Shown: piece after piece, positions 22,510 to 33,981 of the stretch
Layout of the letters: every line of letters starts with the position of its first letter
Numbering within the stretch: position 1 is the stretch's first letter
Source: Chrysemys picta bellii
Lineage: Eukaryota; Chordata; Testudines; Emydidae
DNA length: 64,000 nucleotides
Assembly: GCF_011386835.1 (NCBI RefSeq)
Contig: NC_088805.1
Coordinates: 20,208,836-20,272,835 of the forward strand
Reading direction: 5' to 3'
Program-made: the position numbers and the translations under genes
The notes under the pieces: model-generated
What the model was told of the DNA's origin: nothing
What the model saw: the letters and a program-made list of their open reading frames with translations, nothing else
The model's database searches: none

Positions 22510-23349
22510 TTGGGCAGTCAATTAATCGCAGTTAATGCATGTGATTAACGCAAAACAAATAAACTAGATTAAAAAATTGTTGTGACTAATCGCAGTTTTA
22601 ATCGCACTGTTAAACAATAGTAGAATACCAATTTAAATTTATTATAAATATTTTGGATATTTTACTACATTTTCAAATATATTTATTTCAATTACAACAT
22701 AGAATACAAAGTGTTCGGTGCTCACTTAATATTATTATTTTTTATTACAAATATTTGCACTGTAAAAAAAACCCCCAACAAATAGTATTGTTCAATTCAC
22801 CTCATACAAGGCCACTCAGTCCTACTTCTTGTTCAGCCAATTGCTAAGACAAGCAAATTTGTTTACATTTATGGAAGATAATGCTGCCCGCTTCTTATTT
22901 ACAATGTCACCTGAAAGTGAGAACAAGTATTTGCATGGCACTTTTGTAGCTGGCATTGCAAGGTATTTACATGCCAGATATGCTAAACATTCACGTACCC
23001 CTTCATGCTTCGATTTGTAGGCTCTAAAGTTTTACACTGTTTTGTTTTTGAGTGCAGTTACGTAAAAACAAATCTACATTTGTAAGTTGCGCTTTCATGA
23101 TAAAGAGATTGCACTACAGTACTTGTATCAGGTGAATTGAAAAATACTATTTCTTTTGCTTATCTTTTTGCAGTGCAAATATTTGTAATAAAAATAATAA
23201 TATAAAGTGAACATTGTACACTTTGTGTTGTGTTGTAATTGAAATCAAAATATTTGAAAATGTAGAAAAACCTCCAAAAACATTTATAATACATTTAAAC
23301 TGGTATTCTATTATTGTTTAACAGTGTGATTAAAACTGCAATTAATTGT
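22510..23349. mobile_element. Foldback hAT derivative with 8-bp duplication
   Basis: A perfect duplication, GACTATAC, lies at 22502-22509 and 23350-23357. The left arm (22510-22821) and right arm (about 23016-23349) are inverted versions of the same terminal region. For example, GTTAAACAATAGTAGAATACC is mirrored by GGTATTCTATTATTGTTTAAC. Both arms therefore descend from the transposon 3' end. The left arm has an internal deletion relative to the right. A transposase C-terminus lies between the arms. The right end lacks the outermost bases. Confidence 0.85.
22822..23010 (-). pseudogene. hAT transposase C-terminus (hATC dimerisation domain), fragment
   Basis: On the minus strand, 62 codons read without a stop and end in a natural TAG at 22822-22824. 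The peptide has the hATC pattern: an LA.KYLA start, then a VPC..LFSLSGD core (the usual ERLFS motif is altered, with KYLFS here), NKKRAALS, and a closing LSNWLNKK. This is the dimerisation region of ZBED-like hAT transposases. It is cut off upstream by the foldback junction near 23011 and has no N-terminal DNA-binding or catalytic part. It cannot act as a transposase. Confidence 0.85.
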
Positions 23350-23357
23350 GACTATAC

Positions 23358-24109
23358 CTTTCATTACTTGGACTCTCCTAGCAGCTTATCAAGGCAAGTC
23401 AGGGCTGAAGAAACAAAACATTATGTTACATGGGGTTTACATGGACATTGGCTCACGTTTTGGCGGACCGATCATTTTCCATTAGGTTTAGCTGAATTTT
23501 TCAGTGATTGAGGTCTCTAAGGCCAGTGCTGTCTCTACAATGAGAATATATTTTGCTGTTGGGATCTACCTATTATGGGAGATAATATGGCAATCTTGAA
23601 GCATTATTAATGGTTGAATTGCTGTGTAGCACCCAGTCATTCACTGCCCACAGCAGGCAGCCATAGGTCAAATTGCGGGCAGGCAATATTTAATCCAACT
23701 CTACAATCCAAAGTACATTTATTTTAGGGAAATATGAGACAACATACAATTTGCTCTGGTGAATAAATAAAGTGACTGGGGTTTATTTACTAAGCTCTTT
23801 CAGTAAACTTTAGGTTAGTATTTCAATGCCCGTGGAATGATCAAGCTGAATCAACACTAAGGACATTGTGTGAAGAGCTTCAGGACCTAATAAAACTCAG
23901 GAATGTGCAACATGGTGGCAGATGAAATTAATATAGAGAGAAGGGCAAGATAATGGCACATCTTGTAAGCTATTTTTGTGTAGCGATGAGTTCCAAATTA
24001 ATTGTGATTTCCACGGGGGTGAGCTCAATAAGCATAGCAGTGGTTCAGTAAGCAAGTAGATGGGTAAACTGTATTATGAAAAGGTTAGACTATTTTGAGA
24101 GAGAGAAAA
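23358..24109. other. No supported feature
   Basis: AT-rich sequence with no clear frames or repeats. Confidence 0.4.
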
Positions 24110-24192
24110 GGTGAGTGAGGTAATATCGTTTACTGGACAAACTATTGGTGAAAGAGAAGCTTTCAAGCTCCACAGAGCTCCTCTTCAGAATA
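24110..24192 (-). mobile_element. Retroposon fragment, 'AGCTTTCAAGCTC' family
   Basis: GTGAGGTAATATCGTTTACTGG leading to GAAGCTTTCAAGCTCCACAG and CTCCTCTTCAG is the inverse of the element at 62215-62348. It is a short, diverged copy. Confidence 0.6.
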
Positions 24193-24699
24193 TTCTTCAT
24201 AGAATGTTTTATGATATTTATTTGTGCAATGTATCTAATGGATCATTTTTAAAGGACCTAGCACTGAAATAGCAAAGGTTATAAAAACACAGCAGGGCTG
24301 TTGATCAGTTCTACATCCTATTTTAGATGTGATCGTATTCTGGCTGATTGTGAAGGTGTTCAAGACATATGTTACAAATGGAGTTATGCAGACAGGGAGC
24401 TGTGGGGAATGGGAACAGCTGGAGGCTTCTGCATGGATCCTTGGAGGTCAACGAGGTTTAAAGGTGATCCCATGGCCTTTCCCATGGGGAGGAAGACTCT
24501 GCCTTCCTGATTGGGGGAACACACAAGGGGATCCACACAGGATCTCCCTCCTGAGCTCCCTCCCATGGCTTTTACTGCAGAAGGCAATGATCTGACCCCA
24601 CCCCCCATAATAATTAGTAGCAGAGTGGACTGAGTATTCTGACCCCAATTCAGCCAGGTAACTAAACCTAATGTGCTTAGCCCCACTCATGTGTTTAAA
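24193..24699. other. No supported feature
   Basis: Mixed sequence with a weak self-complementary patch near 24470-24500. Nothing nameable. Confidence 0.35.
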
Positions 24700-25080
24700 G
24701 TTAGGCACTAGAATTGGTCAAATTTTTTCAAAGAAACATTTTAAATAAACGGCCTTTTTGGAAACGGGAAATGTGAGTGAACATTTTTCATTTTGTAGAA
24801 ATTTGGGTGGTTTTTTTTGGGGGGGGGGGAGTTCATTTTGTGTTTTACAAAACCCCAAACTGATTTTTTTTTTCATTTTTGTATATTGTCTTTTGCCCCA
24901 CCTTTTTCAGTGGCAAAAAATGGGAAGAAGACAGGAAAGAAGAGAAAAAAACGAGGGCAAAAGTTTTTGATTTAAAAAAAAGAATCTGTGATGAAAAATG
25001 TTGATTAAATTTTTTTTCCCATCTGTAAACAGAAAAATATTTTTCTGTTTTTCAAAATTTGTCACAAATAAAATTAAACT
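24700..25080. repeat. AT-rich foldback / low-complexity repeat
   Basis: Long T runs, an 11-bp G run at 24819-24829 and A-rich mirrored words (CATTTTTCATTTTG against AAAAATG) give a loosely palindromic, low-complexity region. It resembles a degraded foldback repeat, but its ends are not clear. Confidence 0.5.
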
Positions 25081-25689
25081 CTGGGCCAGAGGGCTCAGCA
25101 TCTGGCAGGATTGAAGCCTAAAATACCTACCACTTTATAACAATGTTCAGTTGTTTCAGATGCTAACTAGGTCCTTTTCTTTTTCTAAACAGGGAACATG
25201 GGATCTGACTAATATTTTCCTGAAAAGCTAAAAGTGTCATCACCACAGACATGATTGTTTAAAAGATGCAGTTTTGTGCTTGATTAGCTCAGTATCATTA
25301 TTTCATATCAAAAAGAAATTTGGCTGGGGATAAGTCTATAATATCCCAGGTGGAAAACTCACAGGTGGAATTTATATGTAATGTATCCGAAGATGCTCCC
25401 TGCATACATTTAAAATATATACTAGAACAGATAACAATAGAGAATTGTCACAATCAGATCTCTGGGCTAGTAGAACACGTGTACTCCTAAAATTCTCCCT
25501 AAAAGGCCTGAGGCAAAGCCCCTTGACATCAATGGGTGTCTTTCCATTGACTTCAGAGGGCTTGAGTCAGACCTATAGGGCGTTGTCTGTGCTTTGGAAA
25601 TAACCCATGCCAGAGTTCATCATGGTGCTCCATTTTAAGGTTATATTACTGGAAAGAAGACAGTATAAAGCTTGTATGATACGTGGATA
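25081..25689. other. Mostly unannotated; palindromic repeat at 25495-25575
   Basis: CCTTGACATCAATGGG is mirrored by CCATTGACTTCAGAGGG within 70 bp. This is an old foldback repeat like those near 5795 and 27305. Otherwise the stretch is plain. Confidence 0.4.
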
Positions 25690-25800
25690 GGCTGCAGCCC
25701 ATCTTTGGGGTGTGGGCTGTCTCTTAATAAGCACTCTTATAGTGTCTAAGACAACGGGACCCCAGTTGCCGTATAATTCAATAATAGTCCAATGAGTGTT
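25690..25800 (+). mobile_element. Ancient SINE 3' tail fragment
   Basis: TGGGGTGTGGGCTGTCTC, then a run ending in ACAACGGGACCCCAGTTG and ATAATTCAATAATAG, matches the tail seen at 40005-40125 and 45187-45312. Confidence 0.45.
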
Positions 25801-27421
25801 TTACCACTGACTTTAATGATTGCTATGACCGCTCGTAATATTTATTTGCGAGATGCTTCCCATTCTAAAACTAAGCTCCTTGTAATCCTCCTTTTTGGTA
25901 ACTGAAAAATTGTTCTCTGCTCCCTGTATTCCAGCTCTGCCCCTGACACAATCCCTTTTTCTTATACTGTCAAGCTTTTTACTGTACTCAATTCCAGCCC
26001 CCTCTTGCGCCCCTGCCCCCCACGTGAATGGTCATTTTGAGTGATCTGCCTCCAACACTTCCAGAATGGAGCTGGAGTCTATTAAGATTTAAAGAGATCT
26101 AATGCAAGCAGACAGGCAATAGTGGGGATTTAATTTAGTGATAAAAAGAATGTAATCAAATCTCATCATGTGGACATAGAACCATTACCAGAATTGCAGA
26201 TTGTTTTCATACTTCAATACCCTCTCCATTATGAAGCAATTAACTCTCTCATATTTTTTTAAAGAACAATAGCATTTGTTTCACATGATGCTTCTGCCTC
26301 TATTCAGATGTGCGCTACATGTTGGATGAATCTTTACTTTGTAAGAGGGTTCATATACTTCACGTGGTCACGACTCCACAAACTGTCTTTAATTTTGATA
26401 TATAAAATAACTTAGATCATAATGTATGTTTTAGGGTCGCTTGTTTTAATGTGCAGTTTTTCAGTGGAATGATTGTTGCTTCTTCCGGAAGGAACCAGCT
26501 GTAAAAACTCTTCTGAGTGCTGCCCCCTCATTAGGTGGTATGGATTTAGCAAATGATTTTATTTCTTTGCCTTCATTTGCAATTGCCTCTGATAATCATG
26601 CTAAATCTAGATTACCAGCATGATTTGCATTAGCGGGTTTATGCTACCATTCTTTGAACATCTGGTGTAGTTCACAACTGCAAATGCCTGCCTTGGCCTT
26701 CCATTCTTTCCTTTAGCTCCTTTTTTATTCTTTTTGCAGCTCTTTGTACTAATCAGCAACAATCAGAGGAGAGAGCTGGTGTGCTGAGGAAGCACAATCT
26801 ATACACTTTCAAGGGAGCATGGTGCTGTAATTCCCTCCGCGCTTGGAGAAATAAAATAATGACTGAAATTTACATTGACTCAAAGTGAACAAAAATTTAC
26901 ATTTTCTTAATACCAACCCTCCTGCCCCCCAAACAAAAACCTCAGCCACACTAGGATTACTACATTTTTAAAGTGCAGGAAAATTCAGATTGAATTGAGG
27001 GCATTCTTATAATTCAGTGTTGTAAGATGGGGGGCAGAGGGAAGAAGCCCTGGTGGTATTATTAACTTTAATAATTCCTGGGTCTCAACCAATATCTGCT
27101 ATTAGCTTGTATTTTTTTTTAATTACTGCATTTATCTGAAGCCTTTCCTTGGAGGAGGGTTCCAAAGGGCTTTATAAACCATGATGAATGTTCCAGACTT
27201 TGTTTATAAGAGATGGGCAAGATGCAGGAATTATTGCTTGAAATTCTCTAGCTTGTGGTATGCACGAGGTCAGAGTAGATTATCTTAATGGTTTTAAAAA
27301 CCTCTGGGGGACATCCTGACCCTATTAAACTCAATGGGAGTTTTGCTGTTGACTTCAGTAGGGCTAGGATTTTTCCCTATGTGTCTATTATTAACAGCTT
27401 ATTTGTTATACTTGAAAAATG
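25801..27421. other. Unique sequence with candidate conserved non-coding element (26460-26760)
   Basis: The region has an octamer ATTTGCAT at 26623-26630 and a nearby perfect stem, AATCATGCT with AGCATGATT. It contains no repeat words. Such texture is typical of deeply conserved enhancers, but conservation was not tested. A degraded CAATGGGAG palindrome lies at 27305-27370. Confidence 0.35.
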
Positions 27422-27429
27422 TGCTTAAG

Positions 27430-27734
27430 CGGTGTTTCTCAAACTGGGGTCGCTGCTTGTGTAGGGAAAGTCCCTGGTGGGCCAGTTTGTTTACCTGCCC
27501 CATCCACAGGTCCGGCTGATCGTGGTTCCAGGCCATTGTGAGCTGCTGGAAGCGGCGTGGGCCGAAGGACTTACTGGCCACTGCTTCTAGCAGTCCCCAT
27601 TGGCCTGCAGCGGCGAACCGTGGTCAGTGGGAGCCGCGATCGGCTGGACCTGCGGATGGGGCAGGTAAACAAACCGGCCCGGCCCGCCAGGGGCTTTCCC
27701 TACACAAGCGGTGACTCCAGTTTGAGAAACACTG
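27430..27734. mobile_element. hAT-type MITE, GTTTCTCAAACTGG family, 305 bp
   Basis: The ends CGGTGTTTCTCAAACTGG and CCAGTTTGAGAAACACTG are inverted repeats, extending inward to CGCTGCTTGTGTAGGG and its mirror. A perfect 8-bp duplication, TGCTTAAG, lies at 27422-27429 and 27735-27742. The interior has GC-rich, CpG-containing words. It has no coding capacity. Confidence 0.92.
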
Positions 27735-27944
27735 TGCTTAAGGAAGCACACAACACTACACAACCTGTTTGTGGAGAACTCCAGGGGGAAGCCCTGAGGG
27801 GAGCCTAAGAGGAATGCATGGAGAAAGTCAGCCAAGGGGCTGATGAGGAAGCAGATTATCTTCGACAGGAACAAATTGCCCTGTTAATAAATTAAAAAGG
27901 TAATATAGAAAGAGAGTCTAGAGTCTCTCTGCGGTCGGGGTTGA

Positions 27945-28520
27945 TGTAGCCCCTCAATGCAGTGGGTGACCATCCTCAGCAGCAACCTCTACCCCAGCAC
28001 TGCAATCCTAATCCTGACCCAGTGAGGGGGTCATGCGGGGTGACGGCATGCGGGCTGCTTGCCCCACACTCACCCCGCAGTGTTGGCTCCTGTCCTGTGG
28101 GGCTGGGCTCAGCTCCCCTCTCTGGAATGTTGTGCTCCGGCACACAGGATCGCATCACCATTCAGGTTTGATGGAGAAGTGGCCAGGCCAAATCTGTGTG
28201 AGTGGGGCTGCGACCTGGCGTGCAGGATCACTGTGCCACTCAGGTTTGGCCCAGCTGCCCCTCCATAAATCCTGAGTGGTGCTGCTATCCTGGGCACCAG
28301 GTTGCAGTGCGTGGAGTGGGGAGCTGCGCCCAGCCCCGCAGGACAGGAGCCACTGTTGTGGGGTGAGTGCTGTGGGTGGGCTTGTTCTTCAAATCCCCTT
28401 GCCCCCCCCCACACTCTGGGGCCTCCCCGGCTCCCCTGTGCACTGGGATGGAAATAAGGTTGCAGTGTTGGGGTGGAGAGTGCTGCTGAGGGTGGTTGGT
28501 GCCCCACCAGCAGTTTAATA
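27945..28520. mobile_element. GC-rich foldback DNA element
   Basis: Outer arms of about 65 bp are inverted: CCATCCTCAGCAGCA is mirrored by TGCTGCTGAGGGTGG, and CCCAGCACTGCAATCC by GGTTGCAGTGTTGGGG. Inner arms repeat the pattern around AGGACAGGAGCC and GGCTCCTGTCCT. No flanking duplication was found, so the class is open. Long open frames here are by-products of base composition. Confidence 0.65.
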
Positions 28521-29089
28521 TAGCACACCCATTGAATCGGGTGGCTACAGCTGTGCCTGACCATAGACAACTGGAACTCCGAGAGAGAGAGAAGTTTATG
28601 TTTGCCTGGTTTTGCACCCTTGGTTTCATGGTTTCTGTGGGTGCAATTGAATGCGTGAATCTGCGCTAGGGCTGCCCCTGTCAGTGGTGTCTAGACTCGC
28701 CCTACAACAAAGGAAAAGGTGTGCCCTCAAGAGTCCCCTGTGCTTTTATTTGTCGATCTCAGAATGCAAGAAGCCTTTTTACTTTTGATGTTCATACTAG
28801 AGCTCACGCCACCTTATGTTGGTTTGATTATCCTTCACCCCTTCTTTGCTTTCCTGAGGGTCTGGAGTACAGGCTGAGGCTTCTGGGGAGTTTAGCCACA
28901 CTGCTATGATCCTCCGTCTGATCTGATCTCCTTCCCTGTCGCTCCATCAACAAGCGCTTAGCTCCCTGTTCTCCCTGTTTCCTGGAATACAACTTTTTGC
29001 TTCAGGCTGAAACCAGTGGCTTGTGATTAGTTTAGTCTGGGCTCTGAGCGGCTCTAGCAGCATATACATTCTTCCCCTCTATGGCCCTG
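28521..29089. other. No supported feature
   Basis: Unremarkable sequence, with no gene or repeat. Confidence 0.35.
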
Positions 29090-29170
29090 ATCCAGCAAAG
29101 CACTTCAGCACATACTTAACTTTAAATCAACTTAAGCACATGCTTTAGTGCTTTGCTGTATTACACCCCA
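29090..29170. repeat. Ancient palindromic repeat (CAGCAAAGCACTT type)
   Basis: GATCCAGCAAAGCACTTCAG is mirrored by TTAGTGCTTTGCTGTATTAC. The same words recur at 52270-52390. Confidence 0.65.
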
Positions 29171-29794
29171 AGAGGAAGCCACGTGTGTATTGTTGGATTC
29201 CTTCAACTTGAATCTTACCCATTTAAAATGTTGCCCTTTGTCTAATCTCTGCACAGAGGAGGAAACCCAATTAATATGGCTCAGGCCCTTGGATGCCTGA
29301 TCAATAACCTGCCCTTAGCTTTGAGAACAGGTTAAATATTCAAGGGCAGAGTTTAATGGCTGCATAGTATGCACCCCTAAAGATGAGCTATTTCATGCAA
29401 AACCCGACTTCCGCTGCTTAATGGCCTCCAAGAAGGCCTCTGCGCTTGAGGTGCTATATGTGTTAATGGAAATAACCTTATCAGAAATCTTATCTTGTAT
29501 TCTTTTTGATCTTCCTGATCAAATTGCCAGCATAATTGCCTATACAAAGATGAACAGAGATGCAAAGTTGTGCTATAAATTCAGCTGTTTGGGCCCTGCT
29601 TGTTAATGCCAAAAAGCCTTGAAAAAGCACTTGGACTCCACAGGGGAGAGATAAATTAGACCCCAGATGACATGACTGAATTTTATACTACCAATGGGGT
29701 ATCTCTTTTAAGTTAAATTAGATAATGTTAGAATCCACCACACAGCATCACACTTTTATTTTAGGGGATTTGGTTTCAAATCAGATTTGAAAAT
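29171..29794. other. No supported feature
   Basis: AT-rich, no recognisable gene or repeat. Confidence 0.35.
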
Positions 29795-30130
29795 TTAAAT
29801 CCAATTGTGACAGAGTGCAGGGAGGGAACAGGTGAGCCTGCATTCAGATGGCTCTGACTCCCATTAGTTCCCTGGAGAAGGCTGATTGGGGTAACTGAAG
29901 TTAATTATCTAAAGAGCCAATTAGCCTGTGAGCTGAGAACTGTTAGAAAGGCACAGGTAGGAAGTGCAAGGGGGAGGAGCTGAGCCCAGAGTCCAAGTGA
30001 TTTCCTGCAACGGGGACCTTTTCTCCTCTTGGGCCCTCGGAAGAGGATAAGAGGGATATTGTACGTTGTACTTTCTGCACAAAACTGTAAAGGTGTTGGT
30101 GAAGTGTTGTATCAACCAGGCAAGGTACTA
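29795..30130. mobile_element. Possible LTR fragment
   Basis: The stretch begins near TGTGACAGAGTGCAGGGAG, similar in style to the TGTGACGGAG end of the solo LTR at 36615-37093. It has a purine-rich body with AGCCAATTAGCCTG. No matching right end or duplication was found, so this is only a suggestion. Confidence 0.3.
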
Positions 30131-31229
30131 ACAAACTTCAACAGGACTTGATTTTTAAAGTGGAAACCTCTTTACCAAGTTGCTGCTGCACCCTCTGTTA
30201 CTCTCACTTTGCCTCCTCAACTCCTCCCACCTCCTTCCTGTTTCCTGTCCTTTCAGACTCCCAAAAGCCAGTGCTCCCAGTTCTAATAATTACAAGCAAC
30301 ATCTAAACACCACAGGGAGGGATCTGAACTAACCAGCACAGAGTGGGTAATCAACCAGTAAAGTCTAAGTAAGTTTTTGTGGCACAAGAAGGCAGGAGCA
30401 GACCGTGCCCTACTACTCCAGTGGATGAAACTAACAAATATCAAATGCCACTTGTGATACTTCCGCTCGTTCAGAACTGCTGTGAGACTCGCCAGGCTTG
30501 GTAAGTTTAGATAAACTTGTCCTTTCCCAGCATGCCTTATGTGTGATCTCAATTTCATGCCTCATTGATTAAGGTTCAGCTTAAGCTCCAGCGGGAATGG
30601 GAAAAAAACCTACAGAGAGATTCCCTAGAGTGACTGGCTTTCTGGATCATGTCAGAGAGGTTGAGGCACACTGGTTCAGTTCTGTGGCCATCTCAGCTCA
30701 TTCTGAAAGCTGTCAAGACCAGTATATTCCGCAAATGACGTTGAAACACAATATAATAATGCTTCTTCTGACACCAGCATTTAGTCCCACACTTGGAACT
30801 CGGCTGCTTTAACAAAATAACCTGCATCAAAGTAAAATCCAGGACTACCTTGCCAGATTGGAAGTTCCAATGGGAATTACTGCATTTTGGATACTACCAA
30901 GTAAGTGAACACAATAAAGAAACCAAGGATGATTCAGTACAAAATGTGCATCCTTCATTTATGTTGACACTTTAAATTTAGTTGTAACTATTTATAATAC
31001 TTCATAATATATCAGTAAATGCAAAGCAGTGTATTTTGTAATCAACCAACCAAGGGTTAGCAACAGGAGACATGCAGGATGGCTGAACAGGAGTGGGGCA
31101 AAGGAGAGCCAACCATTTGTTTGTCTTGAGCTGTGAACTGGAGATAATTGTATTTTATTTATTCATTCTTTTAGTTCAAAATGTAAAACTAAAAGTCTGT
31201 GCGTGAGATCTAGGCATCTTGATAGCCTG
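30131..31229. other. No supported feature
   Basis: AT-rich sequence with no named repeat or gene. Confidence 0.4.
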
Positions 31230-31737
31230 GAAGTGGCAGATTTAGAGTTAGTGGGGCCCTGTGCACAGCTTCGTTTTTGGAGGCCCCCCCTCGGGACCCA
31301 CCCAAGAAAAAGAACATTTTTCATTCTTTTTTTATTCACCCTCCTCCTATATTATAAGTAATAGGAAGTAAATGAAAATCAAGTGAGGTACCTTGATTGT
31401 TTTTATAGTTTAACTTTTTTTTCACAGACCACTTGAAAATTGCTAAGGGTCTCGATGGACCACTTAATGATCTTTCCAAATGTTGTTTGTACCGTTAGCT
31501 AACTATTGTAAAGTGCTTTGGATAAGAGCGCTTTATAAAACAAAAACAAAAAACGTAATAGCCTTTCTGTGGTACACCTGAATGGAGTTCTCAGACCACA
31601 GTTGAGATGAAAGCTTGTATTTGCATTACGCTAACGTGAAAAATGTATAAAAAAAAATAAAAAGTATAGATGACACATGAATGGAAAAATAAAAGTTAAC
31701 TTCCACTGAAGAAACTTATTCAGTCTGAAAAAAAAAA
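31230..31737 (-). mobile_element. hAT transposon 3' non-coding end
   Basis: AAGTGGCAGATTTAGAG at 31231-31247 resembles the CAGTGGCGGATTTAG terminus common in hAT elements. It is followed by a G/C-rich patch (GTGGGGCCCTG and GGAGGCCCCCC). This lies just beyond the stop codon of the minus-strand transposase relic, which fits the 3' end of one element. The opposite end was not found. Confidence 0.6.
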
Positions 31738-32604
31738 TTATTCAGGTAGCTTTTTTTCCCTACACTTTTTCTTTACAAAATCATCAATTAAGTCATCGTA
31801 AGTAATATTTTGTAAAGAGGCACTTTCAATTGTCAATATTGCCAAACTTCTCAAATGTTCCTGACTCATCATATTTGGCAAATAATTTTTAACTCGTTTC
31901 AATACAGAAAAAGAACGTTCACCAGAAACATTTGTGACAGGTATTGTTTAAAATATTTTCAGAATGGTTTCTACATTTGGAAGGGGTGCCCCCAAACTGT
32001 CACGTATAATTCTATACAAATCAACTGGTGATCTCGAAGCACAGACCTCATCATTTTCAATAAAATGAATGAAATGTTTCACTTCATCTTCAAAAAGATT
32101 TGTGCCTATGTCCTCTTGGTAGATTTCACTTAATTTCTTACTGTAGTGGTTTTTGGCATTTTCGTTCATGTTTCTGTCAAAAAACACACAAAATAAATCA
32201 ACAGTTTTCTTTAGAGATTCACCTCTACTCTGCAATTCCACTATTATTGTGTCACAAATAACATTGAAGGTCTCAACAATGATCTTCTCTTTCCCTTTTA
32301 AATTGGTTTCATTGTCTCTAGTTTCATCGAAAAATAACGTCCTGCTTTTTTTACGCTTCTCATCGGATATATCAGAGGAACCTATATTTTCTGTTAATGT
32401 TAGTACCTCTGCTTCCACTGAGCTGTAGTCATTTCGAACTTCCATGACAAAACTTTTAACTGAGGCTAACAGTTGTGCAGCATTGAGTAAATTTGTATCA
32501 ACATTTTTGCAGCCATTTCCTGATGGCATTAGCAAATACCTTGGCAGAATATACCCTGGCTCACACCTCTCAGCCCTTCCCAGAAGCCAGATCAGTTGGT
32601 CCAA
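31738..32604 (-). pseudogene. hAT transposase (ZMYM1-like type), C-terminal half with one internal stop
   Basis: The minus-strand frame runs 218 codons from 32604 to a TAA at 31948-31950, then stays in phase to a TAA at 31738-31740. Beyond the internal stop it reads the hATC signature GERSFSVLKRVKNYL, then EHLRSLAILTIES and DDLIDDFVKK. Upstream parts (LLNAAQLLASVKSF, SRTLFFDETRDNET, ETFNVICDTIIVELQSR) fit the alpha-helical region that surrounds the catalytic core in DUF4371-type hAT transposases. The first 35 or so codons may be flanking DNA. One substitution (probably TTA to TAA) split a largely intact half-protein. The N-terminus is missing. Confidence 0.85.
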
Positions 32605-33973
32605 ATTTGTTGACTTGCCAAAACTATTTCAGCCCAAGAGTAGGGCCTGAGGCAAAGCCGATTGCCATCAGTGAAAATACTCTCATTGACTTCAGTGGGC
32701 ACTGGATCCCTGGCCCTTAGTGAGGTTCCACTGTAGGATAAGTCAACTACAAGTGTTTTGGTGAAGCTTTATGATTGCATTGGTTTTGCAAATAGGATTA
32801 TGTGCCAATGTAATGGAGCGTGTGGAAGTGTCCACTTCTCTACAACCAGTGGGTGACTTTCAGGTTTCTAGACCTGGATCTTTTCTTTCTTTTTGGAGTA
32901 TATATTTTTTTCAATCTTATGACCGTGTAAGTGTGGGCAGGGGCTTCTGTTAGAATGTTGGTTAACTTTTGTCCCCCCGCTTTTGAAAAGAAAACATAAA
33001 AGCAATGTTAACAATCTTTTATATCAAACTGCCTCGAGGTCCATGTGCCTTTAATACCCTTGCAGTGCATGACTCTGAAATCATTGTTCAGTTATTGGAG
33101 CACAAAAAATATCTGGCATGAATCTGTGTCATGCGTGCACTGACTTAAGAACAGCAGAATGTATTTGCCTGCAGGTATGTACAAATATATTTCCCTCTTG
33201 ACTGCTCTTTTATATCCCAGATACCCTTTGTGTTTTAATGACTGTTATAAAGCCCTTAGTTGGTTATTTATCAGAGGCTGAATTATCCCCACTTTGGGCA
33301 GAGATCCCAAGAGTTGCACCTTAGGGCATTTTCAGACAACTCTCCCCTCAGGTGAGAGAGCATCGGGGTGGTGGTGAAGGGGCAGAGTGTGGGATCTCCC
33401 CAGTTCGTAGGGTTCTGGAGGGAATGGGGAAGTGGGGAGTATGTCAGATTTCTGTGGAAGACTGTTAACAATTACATCAACACCAGGGATGAAATTTGAT
33501 TCGGTGTCTGACTCAGACAGGCCATAAACTCAGCCTAGCTGCATGTCTCTCTCTAGCTCGTTTCCTGTAGGTAGGTGCAGGGTCCGTGAGACGGCACTGT
33601 GCCATAAAGGGAAGCCCCAAAGTGCTGGAAGCAGAAGTATCTTCATGGCGGCCTTTCCCTCAGTGCAGCTGCCTGCCCTCTCACCTGGCACCAAGAGCTG
33701 TGCTGCATAGCTGCCTTCGACAGAGATTCACTGTGTTATGGTTGCGGCAAGCAGCATCATGAATGGCTTGCTGCTGAGATAACTGTGGCACCGTGTCCCC
33801 CAGCTCTGCCGTCAAAACCTACAGCTTCCGTGTGGTCCCGGGCTGATGGGACTGTGCTGGTGAGCCACAGCTGTCTTACATCTCTGACTTCTACCCGGGA
33901 TCGGCTGCATCTTAGCCTCCCCGCAACTTGCTTACAGAGCGAGACCAATAAAAACTAGCAGTGGGCCATGTCT
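32605..33973. other. Mostly unannotated; palindromic remnant at 32640-32725
   Basis: GGGCCTGAGGCAAAGCC and CATTGACTTCAGTGGGC suggest an old foldback repeat like that at 25495. The rest shows no gene or nameable repeat. Confidence 0.4.
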
Positions 33974-33981
33974 GTCCTGAG

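Noticed and set aside
28033..28629. Frames up to 153 codons in a Cys/Pro/Gly-rich region
   Set aside because: They are explained by the GC-rich foldback element at 27945-28520. There is no domain or splice structure.
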